NCBI RefSeq assembly: GCF_009866655.1
Contig: NZ_CP047420.1
Span: forward strand, 2,976,001-3,040,000
Origin: Rathayibacter sp. VKM Ac-2804
Lineage (GTDB): Bacteria > Actinomycetota > Actinomycetes > Actinomycetales > Microbacteriaceae
Direction: 5' to 3'
Length of the DNA stretch: 64,000 nucleotides
Shown: positions 8,524-16,111 of the stretch, piece after piece
Numbering within the stretch: position 1 is the stretch's first letter
How the letters are laid out: each line of letters begins with the position of its first letter
Translations under genes and position numbers: made by a program
Notes under the pieces: generated by a model
What the model was told of the DNA's origin: nothing
The model's input: only the letters and a program-made list of their open reading frames with translations
Databases searched by the model: none

Positions 8524-9798
8524 TCACCGTACCGCGGCGCCCTCGAGCCGGTCCAACCGCGCGCCGCCGAGCAGTTGCTGCACCACGTGCTCCGCATCCC
8601 GCGCGATCGCCTCGAAGCGACCGGAGCCCCAGGTGTTCAGCCAGGGCAGCCCGAGGAAGTGCAGCCCGGGCACGGCGGTCGCGCCGCGCCGGTGGGTGGG
8701 GTGCCCCGCGCCGTCGAAGACGCCGATCTGCATCCAGGAGTAGTCGGCCCGGAAGCCGACCGCCCAGACGATGCTCGTGATCCCGGCGGCCGCCAGGTCG
8801 AGCTCCTCGATCTCGCGCTCCGGCCGCCAGACCGGCGCGTACCGGGCCTCGGTCGGCGCCTGGATGCCCGAGCGCTCGATGTAGGCGTCGATGTCGTTCT
8901 TGATCGACTCCGCCACCGAGTCCGCGTAGTCGAGCGACGCCTCCGCCGTCGGCGCGAAGCAGAGCGACGCACCGTCGACCTGCTGCAGCCGGCCGTAGAG
9001 CGTCATCCCGTCCCGCGCGAACGCACGCAGATCGATGTCGCGGCCGCCGCCGCGCCCGGTGACGTAGTGGTTGGTCGACTCCCGCTTGGAGAGCCCGCCG
9101 ACCTGCGCGTGGACGGGCACGTCGTAGACGCCCATGTCGGCGAGCCAGGCCACGCAGTCGCGCCCGCGGTAGAAGCGGGCGACCCGCGGAGCGGTGCCCA
9201 GCGCCAGGTGCACGTCGCGCCCCTCGAGGAAGAGGTCCTCCGCGATCTGCGCGCCGGACTGGCCGGAGCCGACCACGAGCACCCCGCCCTCGGGCAGCGC
9301 CGCGGCCGAGCGGTAGTCCGCCGAGTGCAGCTGGACGATCGCGTCCGGGATGCGGTGCGCGACCGCCGGCAGCACCGGCCGGTGGTAGCCGCCGGTGGCG
9401 ACGACGACCTGGTCCGCCGTGATCGTGCCGCGCGAGGTGACGATCTCGAAGGCCCCGTCGGCGCCCTCGCGCAGCCGCAGCACCTCGGTGTCCTCGGCCA
9501 CCGGCGCGCCGAACGACTCGGCGTAGCGCCGCACCCAGGCGTGCACCTCGTCGCGGGTCATGAAGCCGTCCGGGTCGTCGCCGTCGTAGGGGTAGCCGGG
9601 CAGCCGGCACTGCCAGTTCGGCGTGACGAGCGTGAAGTTGTCCCAGCGGCGGTCGATCCAGTCGTGCGCGATGGTGTCGCGCTCGATCACGAGGTGCTCG
9701 ATCCCCTGGTCCGTGAGCAGGCGGCTGATCGACAGCCCGGCCTGGCCGGCGCCGATCACGGCGACCGGGAGGTGCCGGCCGCTCTCGAGCGCGGTCAC
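8524..9798 (-). CDS. MSMEG_0569-family flavin-dependent oxidoreductase
   Basis: 424-residue FAD/NADPH-dependent oxidoreductase resembling flavin monooxygenases. The FAD-binding VIGAGQAGLSISRLL starts at about residue 14, and the second dinucleotide site VLVVGSGQSGAQIAEDL at about residue 170; VVVATGGYHRP and SIVWAVGFRADY are the ATG-type motifs joining the domains. This architecture is that of the MSMEG_0569 family, named from nitrilase clusters. Its ATG overlaps the end of the MSMEG_0570 gene by four bases, indicating coupled translation. It probably oxidises an intermediate of the cluster, for example by N- or C-hydroxylation; the substrate is not known. Family assignment is strong. Confidence 0.88.
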   Translation of the reverse strand: MTALESGRHLPVAVIGAGQAGLSISRLLTDQGIEHLVIERDTIAHDWIDRRWDNFTLVTPNWQCRLPGYPYDGDDPDGFMTRDEVHAWVRRYAESFGAPVAEDTEVLRLREGADGAFEIVTSRGTITADQVVVATGGYHRPVLPAVAHRIPDAIVQLHSADYRSAAALPEGGVLVVGSGQSGAQIAEDLFLEGRDVHLALGTAPRVARFYRGRDCVAWLADMGVYDVPVHAQVGGLSKRESTNHYVTGRGGGRDIDLRAFARDGMTLYGRLQQVDGASLCFAPTAEASLDYADSVAESIKNDIDAYIERSGIQAPTEARYAPVWRPEREIEELDLAAAGITSIVWAVGFRADYSWMQIGVFDGAGHPTHRRGATAVPGLHFLGLPWLNTWGSGRFEAIARDAEHVVQQLLGGARLDRLEGAAVR

Positions 9799-10121
9799 GC
9801 GCGCATCCCCTGCCCGGACGCGGGGACGGAGGACGGAGGGAGCGGCGGATCCATCGCCAGCACCCGCACCCGCCCGCCGTCGAAGCGCGCGGCGGCCGCG
9901 AGGATCTCCGACTCCTGCTGCAGCGCGGAGGTGCAGGCGAAGCCGAACTTCGCGCGCACCCGCTCGCTCGCCAGCCGCAGCGCCTCGGTCGAGCGCCCGA
10001 CGAAGTCCTCGAGCGGGTAGCTCTCGCCCTCGGCGAGGTAGTCGTGCATCACCAGGCTCGGCGAGTAGCAGCGCTCCTCGACGCCGTCCGGCCAGCGGAC
10101 GTGGAAGGTCATCTCAGGCAT
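9795..10121 (-). CDS. MSMEG_0570-family nitrogen starvation response protein
   Basis: 108-residue protein of the small MSMEG_0570 family, found next to Nit1 nitrilases. It opens MPEMTFHVRWPDGVEERCYSPSL, has the conserved DYLAEGESYPLEDFVGRS segment, and a RVRAKFGFACTSA motif with a conserved Cys. No signal peptide, membrane segment or known enzyme fold is seen. It overlaps the nitrilase gene upstream by eight bases and the flavoprotein gene downstream by four, so stoichiometric co-translation is likely. The function is unknown; the compact size and fixed location suggest a subunit or carrier for a neighbouring enzyme. The tail after about residue 90 (Pro/Ser-rich) is probably disordered. Confidence 0.88.
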   Translation of the reverse strand: MPEMTFHVRWPDGVEERCYSPSLVMHDYLAEGESYPLEDFVGRSTEALRLASERVRAKFGFACTSALQQESEILAAAARFDGGRVRVLAMDPPLPPSSVPASGQGMRA

Positions 10122-10992
10122 GGACCAGCCCTCCGCTCCAGACGCGGTCGATGTCGTAGGCGTCCGGCCGGCGGTCGCGGAGGTGGAACATCCCGCCGCG
10201 CATCGCCTCGAAGGTGCCGCGCACGTCGATGTCGGCGACCGCCATGCCCGAGCCGAGCAGCGTCGTCGCGAGGATGTTGCCGCCCGGATCGACGACCTTC
10301 GCGTTGCCCACGTAGCGCAGCGACCCGAAGGTGCCGGACTGGTTCGACGCCAGCCAGAACACCTGGTTGTCCAGCGCCCGGGCGATGTCGAACTGGTTGA
10401 AGCGGTAGGTCCAGCGGTCCTCCTGCAGGTTCTCCGCCGTCGCCGTCCGCGCGGCCGGCCAGGCGGAGAGCGAGGCGATGATCTCCGCCCCGTCCAGCGC
10501 CATCGAGCGGGCCGCCTCCGGGAAGGCCTTGTCGTAGCAGATCTGCAGCCCGACCCGGCCGACCGGGGTCTCGAAGACCGAGTAGCCGGGTCCGGGCGAG
10601 TACGACATGTGCTCGCCGAGCGGCTGGTGCACCTTGCGGTAGCTGCCGTAGATCTGCCCGCCGTCGAGCAGGGCGGCCGCGTTGTAGCGGGTCTCGCCGT
10701 CCGCGTCGAGCTCGCAGAAGCCGATCGCGACCAGCAGGTCGCCGGCGATCTCCTGCACCCGGCGCAGCTCCGGCCCGTCCAGCGCGATCGCCGGGGGCAT
10801 CGAGCGGGTGGTCGTCTTGACGGTGTCGCCGTGGTTGCCGAGGGAGGAGAGGTAGCCGCCGATCGCGGCCTCGGGCAGGACGAGGAACTCGACCCGCTTC
10901 TCGCGGGCCTCCTCGGCCAGCGCGGCGATGAGCGCGTAGTTCTGATCGAGGTCGCGGGTGAAGTTCGCCGCGACCGATCCGACGACGGTCAT
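10114..10992 (-). CDS. Nit1-type nitrilase (Nit1C cluster)
   Basis: 292-residue nitrilase of the Sll0784/MSMEG_0571 branch. The catalytic triad is intact: Glu41 in FLVLPEAAIGGYL, Lys in GSYRKVHQPLGE (about residue 119) and Cys152 in LQICYDKAFPEAARS. Length and the NQFDIARALDNQVFWLASNQSG segment match the family. Nit1 enzymes hydrolyse nitriles to acids or amides in a spiral homo-oligomer; the physiological nitrile of the Nit1C cluster is not settled, although related clusters have been tied to cyanide assimilation in Pseudomonas. The gene starts nine bases after the MSMEG_0572 stop and overlaps the MSMEG_0570 gene. It is presumably the hydrolytic core enzyme of this cluster. Confidence 0.9.
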   Translation of the reverse strand: MTVVGSVAANFTRDLDQNYALIAALAEEAREKRVEFLVLPEAAIGGYLSSLGNHGDTVKTTTRSMPPAIALDGPELRRVQEIAGDLLVAIGFCELDADGETRYNAAALLDGGQIYGSYRKVHQPLGEHMSYSPGPGYSVFETPVGRVGLQICYDKAFPEAARSMALDGAEIIASLSAWPAARTATAENLQEDRWTYRFNQFDIARALDNQVFWLASNQSGTFGSLRYVGNAKVVDPGGNILATTLLGSGMAVADIDVRGTFEAMRGGMFHLRDRRPDAYDIDRVWSGGLVHA

Positions 10993-11001
10993 GGCGTCGG
11001 C

Positions 11002-11571
11002 CTAGAGGTTGTAGGTCGAGTTGATGATGGCGCCCTTGCGGGCGTAGTGGATGACGGCGTCCTGGACGTCGAGCGGGTGGCAGGGGATGGTGCCCTCGAT
11101 CAGGTCCTCCTCGCGCAGACCGTGCAGCGCCATGCCGAAGCGGCAGACGAAGACGCGGTTGCCCTCGTCGATGAAGGTCTTCAGAGCGTCGTTGATGTTC
11201 TGCTCGCCGGGGAAGCCGGAGTCGCCTACGGTCGGGAAGCCGCGGGTCGCCATCGCGTTGATCGTGCCGGGGCCGTAGAAGTAGACGGCCGACTCGAAGC
11301 CCTTGCGAGCCGCGCGGGTCGCCTGCAGGATCGCGACGAAGCTGACCGAGGACTCGTGCGCGATGCCGTGCACGAGCGTGAAGTAGGACTGGCCGGGCTC
11401 GGCCTGGTAGTCGGGGAAGACCTTGGTGGAGCCGTAGAGGTTGCTGCCCTTGGGCAGCGAGGGGTGCGCGATCTCGGAGCGCGACTTCTCGATGTTCGCG
11501 CTGATCTGCTCCTCGATCGAGGCCTGGTCGTCGCTGCTGTGGTCGGCGGGGGTGGTCTGGTCGTCGGTCAT
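11002..11571 (-). CDS. MSMEG_0572/Sll0783-family nitrogen starvation response protein
   Basis: 189-residue protein of the MSMEG_0572/Sll0783 family, named because the Synechocystis member responds to nitrogen starvation. The first ~35 residues are acidic and probably disordered; then come SEIAHPSLPKGSNLYGSTKVFPDY and FTLVHGIAHESSVSFVAILQATRAARKGFESAVYFYGPGTIN, resembling DsrE-like small Rossmann folds (my impression). FVCRFGMALHG holds a single conserved Cys. It is the first gene of the minus arm, 379 bases from the divergent radical SAM gene, with GAACCTC-type ribosome site weak but AGGTTCTC present before ATG 11571. A direct role in the nitrile pathway or in sensing it is likely but unproven. 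Confidence 0.88.
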   Translation of the reverse strand: MTDDQTTPADHSSDDQASIEEQISANIEKSRSEIAHPSLPKGSNLYGSTKVFPDYQAEPGQSYFTLVHGIAHESSVSFVAILQATRAARKGFESAVYFYGPGTINAMATRGFPTVGDSGFPGEQNINDALKTFIDEGNRVFVCRFGMALHGLREEDLIEGTIPCHPLDVQDAVIHYARKGAIINSTYNL

Positions 11572-11765
11572 GAGAACCTCCGGGGTTCGGTGAGGAGCGC
11601 GCCGGGCGGGGCGCGAGCGAGTGGTGCAGGGACAGGAGTGCCGGGTGGAACGGGCGGTGCTGTGATGCAGAGGCCGGCGTCGCTCGAGCGGGACAGACGA
11701 CGAGCGGAGCGACGGGGCCGGGTCGGGTGCGTTCGTCCCGACTGCGTCCAGTCAAGGCCGCTCGT

Positions 11766-11781
11766 GTTTCGAAGTGGTTTC
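11766..11781 (-). promoter_or_regulatory. GlnR-like half-site pair facing the nitrilase arm
   Basis: On the minus strand the bases read GAAAC, six bases, GAAAC (plus strand GTTTC at 11766-11770 and 11777-11781). The 11-base period equals that of actinobacterial GlnR boxes (GTnAC-n6-GAAAC repeated). It lies 195 bases upstream of the MSMEG_0572 start in the divergent spacer. Two b-type half-sites without clear a-type partners make it a weaker candidate than the site at 11834. Confidence 0.4.
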
Positions 11782-11833
11782 GGCCAGAAGAAGCCTGCGT
11801 GACGCCGGGGACGAGTCCGGACACCCGCCGGAT

Positions 11834-11882
11834 GTAACACGATCGCGTTCCCGATGTCATCGCTCCGAAACACCGCGTTGAC
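11834..11882 (+). promoter_or_regulatory. GlnR-like box before the radical SAM gene
   Basis: Four half-sites fall on an exact 11-base period: GTAAC (11834-11838), GCGTT (11845-11849), GTCAT (11856-11860) and GAAAC (11867-11871), each separated by six bases; TTGAC follows six bases later (11878-11882). The published actinobacterial GlnR consensus is GTnAC-n6-GAAAC in tandem. Half-sites one and four fit well, three differs at one base, two is poor. It ends about 70 bases before the ATG at 11951. With the nitrogen-starvation families on both sides, nitrogen control of this divergent promoter is plausible. The rest of 11572-11950 shows no other feature. Confidence 0.5.
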
Positions 11883-11950
11883 CTAATGGAGGCTCACGAC
11901 GTCGGACTCCGCCGTCGCGCACCGCTCGACTCGACACTCCGAGGAGCACC

Positions 11951-13135
11951 ATGACCGATCTGCAGACGCCCCGCTTCCGCACCGCCGATCCCGCCCCCGT
12001 CTCCCCCGCCGACTCCGACGCTGCCGGCTCCTGCGCCGCCGACGCCTGCGGCTCGGCGCCCGTCCGGCGCACCGGCTCCTCCGCCCTGCGCACCCGCGTC
12101 GACATCGCCCTGCAGGGCATCCGCGTCGACGCCCCCGTGCACCGCGAGGCCGGCGCCGGCCCGAGCGACGACGGGCACGTGATGCTCGGCGGCCTCGGCG
12201 CCGCCATCCCCGTGAACCCGAAGAGCCCCTACGCCGTCACCAACGGCCGGCTCCTCCTCGACGGCGCCGACATCGGCCTCGACGTCGAGCCGGTGAAGCG
12301 CCCGCGCTTCTACGACCTCAGCACCGCCGACGGCGTCTCCTACGAGAAGATCGCCCGCCTGCACGGCCGGAACATCCTGGCCACCACCGTCGTGCAGACC
12401 TGCATGCGCTACGACGAGGCCGAGCGCTGCCGCTTCTGCGCGATCGAGGCCTCGCTCGCCAACGACTCCACCATCGCCGTGAAGACCCCCGCGCAGCTCG
12501 CCGAGGTCGCCGAGGCCGCCGCCCGGCTGGACGGCATCCGCCAGATGGTGATGACCACCGGCACCTCGAAGGGCCGTGACCGCGGCGCCCGGCACCTGGC
12601 CCGCTGCGTCCGCGCGGTGCTGCAGGCCGTCCCCGGGCTGCCGATCCAGGTGCAGTGCGAGCCGCCCGAGGACCTCGCCGCCCTGCAGGAGCTGAAGGAC
12701 GCCGGCGCCCTCTCGATCGGCATCCACATCGAGTCGATGGACGACGACATCCGCCGCCGCTGGACCCCCGGCAAGGCGCGCGTCTCGACCGCGAAGTACT
12801 GGGAGGCCTGGGACGAGGCGGTGCGGATCTTCGGCCGCAACCAGGTCTCGACGTACCTCCTCGTCGGCCTGGGCGAGGACCCGGACGAGCTGGTCGCCAG
12901 CGCCGGCGAGCTGATCGAGCGCGGGATCTACCCGTTCGTGGTGCCGTTCCGGCCGCTCAAGGGCACGCTGGCGACGGAGGTGGACCACGTCCTGCCGCCG
13001 GCCGGCTCGCTGCTGGAGAAGGTCAGCGAGCAGGTCGCCGCGCTGCTGATCGCCGCCGGGATGCTCTCCTCCGGGCAGAAGGCGGGCTGCGCGGCCTGCG
13101 GTGCCTGCGGTGTGCTGAAGACCGCCGGCGCCTGA
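11951..13135 (+). CDS. MSMEG_0568-family radical SAM protein
   Basis: 394-residue radical S-adenosylmethionine enzyme of the Nit1C cluster. The iron-sulfur motif is Cys151, Cys160, Cys163 (CMRYDEAERCRFC), that is C-x8-C-x2-C rather than the usual C-x3-C-x2-C, followed by AIEASL. MVMTTGTSKG is the SAM-binding Gly-rich strand, and GIHIESMDDDIRRRW and STYLLVGLGEDPDEL are later barrel strands. The C-terminus ends with a second cysteine cluster, GCAACGACG (C-x2-C-x2-C), which may bind another cluster. The first ~45 residues are low complexity. GAGGAGCACC precedes the ATG. The stop overlaps the next gene by one base. It probably makes or modifies the cluster's substrate by radical chemistry; the reaction is unknown. 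Confidence 0.88.
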   Translation: MTDLQTPRFRTADPAPVSPADSDAAGSCAADACGSAPVRRTGSSALRTRVDIALQGIRVDAPVHREAGAGPSDDGHVMLGGLGAAIPVNPKSPYAVTNGRLLLDGADIGLDVEPVKRPRFYDLSTADGVSYEKIARLHGRNILATTVVQTCMRYDEAERCRFCAIEASLANDSTIAVKTPAQLAEVAEAAARLDGIRQMVMTTGTSKGRDRGARHLARCVRAVLQAVPGLPIQVQCEPPEDLAALQELKDAGALSIGIHIESMDDDIRRRWTPGKARVSTAKYWEAWDEAVRIFGRNQVSTYLLVGLGEDPDELVASAGELIERGIYPFVVPFRPLKGTLATEVDHVLPPAGSLLEKVSEQVAALLIAAGMLSSGQKAGCAACGACGVLKTAGA

Positions 13136-14520
13136 TGGAGCTCTCGATCCTCGAGGGGGTCCGGGCGGTCGCGCCGGCCGCCCGCGACGCCTTCGTGGTC
13201 GTGGTCGCGGACCCGGCGGAGGTGTCCGCGTACCGCGCGCTGCGCCGCGAGGTCTTCGTCGGCGAGCAGGGCCTCTTCGACGCCGACGACCGCGATGCGC
13301 TCGACGAGGATCCGCGCACCGTCGTGCTGGTCGCCCGCTCGGCCGACGGCGTGCTCGGCGGCGTGCGGATCGCGCCCGCGCTCGAGCAGGACCTCGGCTG
13401 GTGGACCGGCAGTCGGCTGGTCGTCCGCCGCAGTGCCCGCGGCGGCGCCGGGATCGGGGCCGCTCTGGTCCGGGCCGCCTGCGCCGAGGCCGAGGCGCGC
13501 GGCGTGCTCCGCTTCGAGGCGACGGTGCAGACGCAGAACGAGGTGCTCTTCCGCCGGCTCGGCTGGGACCGGCTCGGCGCCGTCGAGGTCGCGGGGACTC
13601 CCCACGTGCGGATGCGCTGGCCGATCGACCGGTTCGACCGCCTCGCGCGCGGTGCGAAGGCCGCGCTCGGTCCGCTGCTCGACGCCTTCGCCGGGCAGCT
13701 CGGCGGACCGGGCTTCCGCGGCGACGACGGCGCGCCCGTCCCCGGCTCCGACCTCGTCGCCGTCTGCGACGCGATCGTCCCCTCGATGGTCGAGCGCGAC
13801 CCGGAGTGGGCGGGCTGGTGCTCGGTGCTCGTCAACGTCAACGACCTCACCGCGATGGGCGCGGACCCGGTCGGCCTGCTCGACGCGGTCGGCGCGCGCG
13901 ACGCCTCCTTCGCCGCCCGCGTCCTCCGCGGCCTGCGCGCCGGCGCCGAGGCCTGGGGCGTGCCGCTGCTCGGCGGGCACACCCAGCTCGGCGTCCCGGC
14001 TGCACTCTCCGTCACCGGCCTCGGCCGCACCGCGCGGCCGGTCCCGGGCAGCGCTCCGGTCGGGCACGAGCTGAGCCTCACCGCGGACCTCGCGGGCGGC
14101 TGGCGCCCGGGCTACGCCGGCCTGCAGTGGGACTCGACCTCGGAGCGCCCGCCGGAGGTGCTCCGCGCCCTCGCGGCGAGCATCGGCGCCGGCGCGCCCG
14201 ACGGCGCGAAGGACGTCAGCATGGCGGGCCTCGTCGGCACCGTCGGCATGCTCGCCGAGGCGTCCGGCGCGGGCGCCGACATCGAGGTCGCCGCGATCCC
14301 CCGCCCGGCCGCCGCGGGCCTCGCCGACTGGCTCTCCTGCTTCCCCGGCTTCGCGATGCTCACCGCCGACCGCCCCGGCGCCTCCGGCATGGGAACGCCG
14401 CACACGACGACCGCCGCCATCGGCCGCGTCGTCCCCGGCGAGGGCGTGACCCTCCGCTGGCCCGACGGCGAGACCACCCCGGCGATCACCTCCGCCGTCA
14501 CCCGCCTCGGCGCCGCCTGA
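13135..14520 (+). CDS. GNAT acetyltransferase / AIR synthase-like fusion (MSMEG_0567/Sll0787)
   Basis: 461-residue two-domain protein. Residues 1-160 form a GNAT acyltransferase: YRALRREVFVGEQGLFD, VVLVARSADGVLGGVRIAP and the acetyl-CoA loop VRRSARGGAGIGAALVRAA. Residues ~165-461 resemble the AIR synthase/PurM-type ATP-binding fold: VCDAIVPSMVERDPEWAGWCSVLVNVNDLTAMGADPVGLLDAV and LLGGHTQLGVPAALSVTGLG, with DVSMAGLVGTVGMLAEASGAGADIEV near the end. Cyanobacteria encode related functions in separate genes. The ATG overlaps the radical SAM stop (TGATG), so the two are coupled. The pairing of an acyltransferase with an amide- or ring-forming ATPase points to building a small molecule, not merely degrading a nitrile; this is inference. 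Confidence 0.85.
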   Translation: MELSILEGVRAVAPAARDAFVVVVADPAEVSAYRALRREVFVGEQGLFDADDRDALDEDPRTVVLVARSADGVLGGVRIAPALEQDLGWWTGSRLVVRRSARGGAGIGAALVRAACAEAEARGVLRFEATVQTQNEVLFRRLGWDRLGAVEVAGTPHVRMRWPIDRFDRLARGAKAALGPLLDAFAGQLGGPGFRGDDGAPVPGSDLVAVCDAIVPSMVERDPEWAGWCSVLVNVNDLTAMGADPVGLLDAVGARDASFAARVLRGLRAGAEAWGVPLLGGHTQLGVPAALSVTGLGRTARPVPGSAPVGHELSLTADLAGGWRPGYAGLQWDSTSERPPEVLRALAASIGAGAPDGAKDVSMAGLVGTVGMLAEASGAGADIEVAAIPRPAAAGLADWLSCFPGFAMLTADRPGASGMGTPHTTTAAIGRVVPGEGVTLRWPDGETTPAITSAVTRLGAA

Positions 14521-14646
14521 TGCTGGTCGAGTAGCCCCGCAGGGGCGTATCGAGACCCACCGTCACCAGCAGGGCGGATCTGCAGACTCCCGTTCTGACG
14601 GCGGTGGATCTCGATACGCCCGCTTCACGGGCTACTCGATCAGCAG
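14521..14646. repeat. Facing pair of REP-like units
   Basis: Two copies of the window-wide ~38-base unit in opposite orientation: 14521-14558 (TGCTGGTCGAGTAGCCCCGC start) and about 14603-14646. Each has its own imperfect stem-loop around a GCCCC-GCA-GGGGC or equivalent core. The ~45-base interior (AGCAGGGCGGATCTGCAGAC) resembles the interior of other pairs. It begins at the base after the preceding stop codon. 14647-14764 holds nothing else that I can identify apart from the ribosome site of the next gene. Confidence 0.85.
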
Positions 14647-14764
14647 GGATCCGCCCTCACCTGATGTTGTGCGGAGCGTTCCGTTTGAGCCGCCCCGGCA
14701 CGGGTACCGGAGGTCTGCACGCGCGTCCGCGACCCCTGCGGACGCCTCCGACCGAGAGGTGACC

Positions 14765-16111
14765 GTGACCATCGACACCGCGACCCCCGCCGCCGGCACG
14801 ACCGGCGCCACCGCCGACCTCGCCGCCGACGCCGTCTCCCGCGCCCGCGCCGCCTTCCCCGCCTGGGCCGCCACCGCGCCCGCCGAGCGCGGCGCCCTGC
14901 TGCGCGCCGCCGCCCACCGCGTGGCCGCCCGCGAGCAGGAGCTCGCCGATCTCAACACCGAGGAGACCGGCAAGCCCGCCGGCGACGCCCTCGGCGGCGT
15001 CCGCGCCGGCGTCGACACCCTGCTGCAGTACGCCGAGCTCGGCCCCCTGCACCGCGGGAAGAGCCTGCGCGGCGGTGCTCTCAACGTCGACCTCGCCCTG
15101 CCGCACCCGCGCGGCGTCGTCCTCGCGCTCACCCCCTGGAACGACCCGGTCGCCGTGGCCGCCGGCATGCTCGGCGCCGCGATCGTCTCCGGCGACGTCG
15201 TCGTGCACAAGTCCAGCGAGCGCAGCCCCGGCACAGGCGCCCTCTTCACCCGCCTGCTCGCCGACGCCCTGCCCGAGGGCGTGCTGACCCTCGTCGAGGG
15301 CGACGGCGCCGTGGGCGACGCCCTGGCCCGCACCGACGGCGTCGACGTCCTCGCGCACGTCGGCTCGACCGCCACCGGCCGCGCCCTGGCCCGGATCGCC
15401 GCCGTCACCGGCGCGCACACCATCCTCGAGAACGGGGGCAACGACGCGCTCGTCGTCGACCGCGACGTCGACCCGGTCTGGGCCGCCGAGCAGGCCGCCC
15501 TGGGCGCCTTCGCCAACGCGGGCCAGATCTGCACCTCCGTCGAGCGGATCTACGTGCACCGCGACATCGCCGAGGCCTTCACCGCCGCGCTGGTCGTCGA
15601 GGCCGAGCGCTGGCGCGACGGCCCGCTCCCCCGCCTGGTCGACGCCCGGATGCGCGACGCCGTGCACGAGCACGTCACCTCCGCCGTCCGCGACGGCGCC
15701 CGCGTCCTCACCGGCGGCGAGCCCGGCGACGGCACCTTCTACCCCGCCACCGTCCTCGCCGACTGCACCGACGAGATGCTGGTGATGACGGAGGAGACCT
15801 TCGGCCCCGTCGCCCCCGTCCTCGTCGTCGACGACTTCGACGAGGCGCTCACCCGCGCCGCCGCCGGCCCGTACGGCCTCGCCGCCACGGTGCTGACCGC
15901 CGACATGGAGCACGCGCACCGCGCCGCGGCGACCCTCCCGGTCGGCACCGTCAAGATCAACGGCGTCTTCGGCGGCGCCCCCGGCGGCAGCGCCCAGCCG
16001 CGCGGGACCAGCGGCTCGGGCTTCGGCTACGGCCCGGAGCTGCTCGACGAGATGACCACGACCACCGTCGTGCACTTCGGCCTCCCCGTCCTGCCCGGCG
16101 GCGCGCGATGA
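14765..16111 (+). CDS. Aldehyde dehydrogenase family protein
   Basis: 448-residue NAD(P)-dependent aldehyde dehydrogenase. The substrate/cofactor motif is LALTPWNDPVAVAAG, the catalytic Glu lies in HTILENGGNDALV and the nucleophilic Cys in AFANAGQICTSVERIYV; EETFGPVAPVLVVDDFDEAL and PVGTVKINGVFGG complete the fold. GTG 14765 is preferred: GAGAGG lies five bases upstream, and a GTG two codons earlier has none. It is slightly shorter than typical members (470-500). It overlaps the heptose kinase gene by four bases (ATGA), forming an operon with it. The substrate is unknown; a sugar-derived or glycolaldehyde-type substrate would suit the neighbours. Confidence 0.88.
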   Translation: MTIDTATPAAGTTGATADLAADAVSRARAAFPAWAATAPAERGALLRAAAHRVAAREQELADLNTEETGKPAGDALGGVRAGVDTLLQYAELGPLHRGKSLRGGALNVDLALPHPRGVVLALTPWNDPVAVAAGMLGAAIVSGDVVVHKSSERSPGTGALFTRLLADALPEGVLTLVEGDGAVGDALARTDGVDVLAHVGSTATGRALARIAAVTGAHTILENGGNDALVVDRDVDPVWAAEQAALGAFANAGQICTSVERIYVHRDIAEAFTAALVVEAERWRDGPLPRLVDARMRDAVHEHVTSAVRDGARVLTGGEPGDGTFYPATVLADCTDEMLVMTEETFGPVAPVLVVDDFDEALTRAAAGPYGLAATVLTADMEHAHRAAATLPVGTVKINGVFGGAPGGSAQPRGTSGSGFGYGPELLDEMTTTTVVHFGLPVLPGGAR

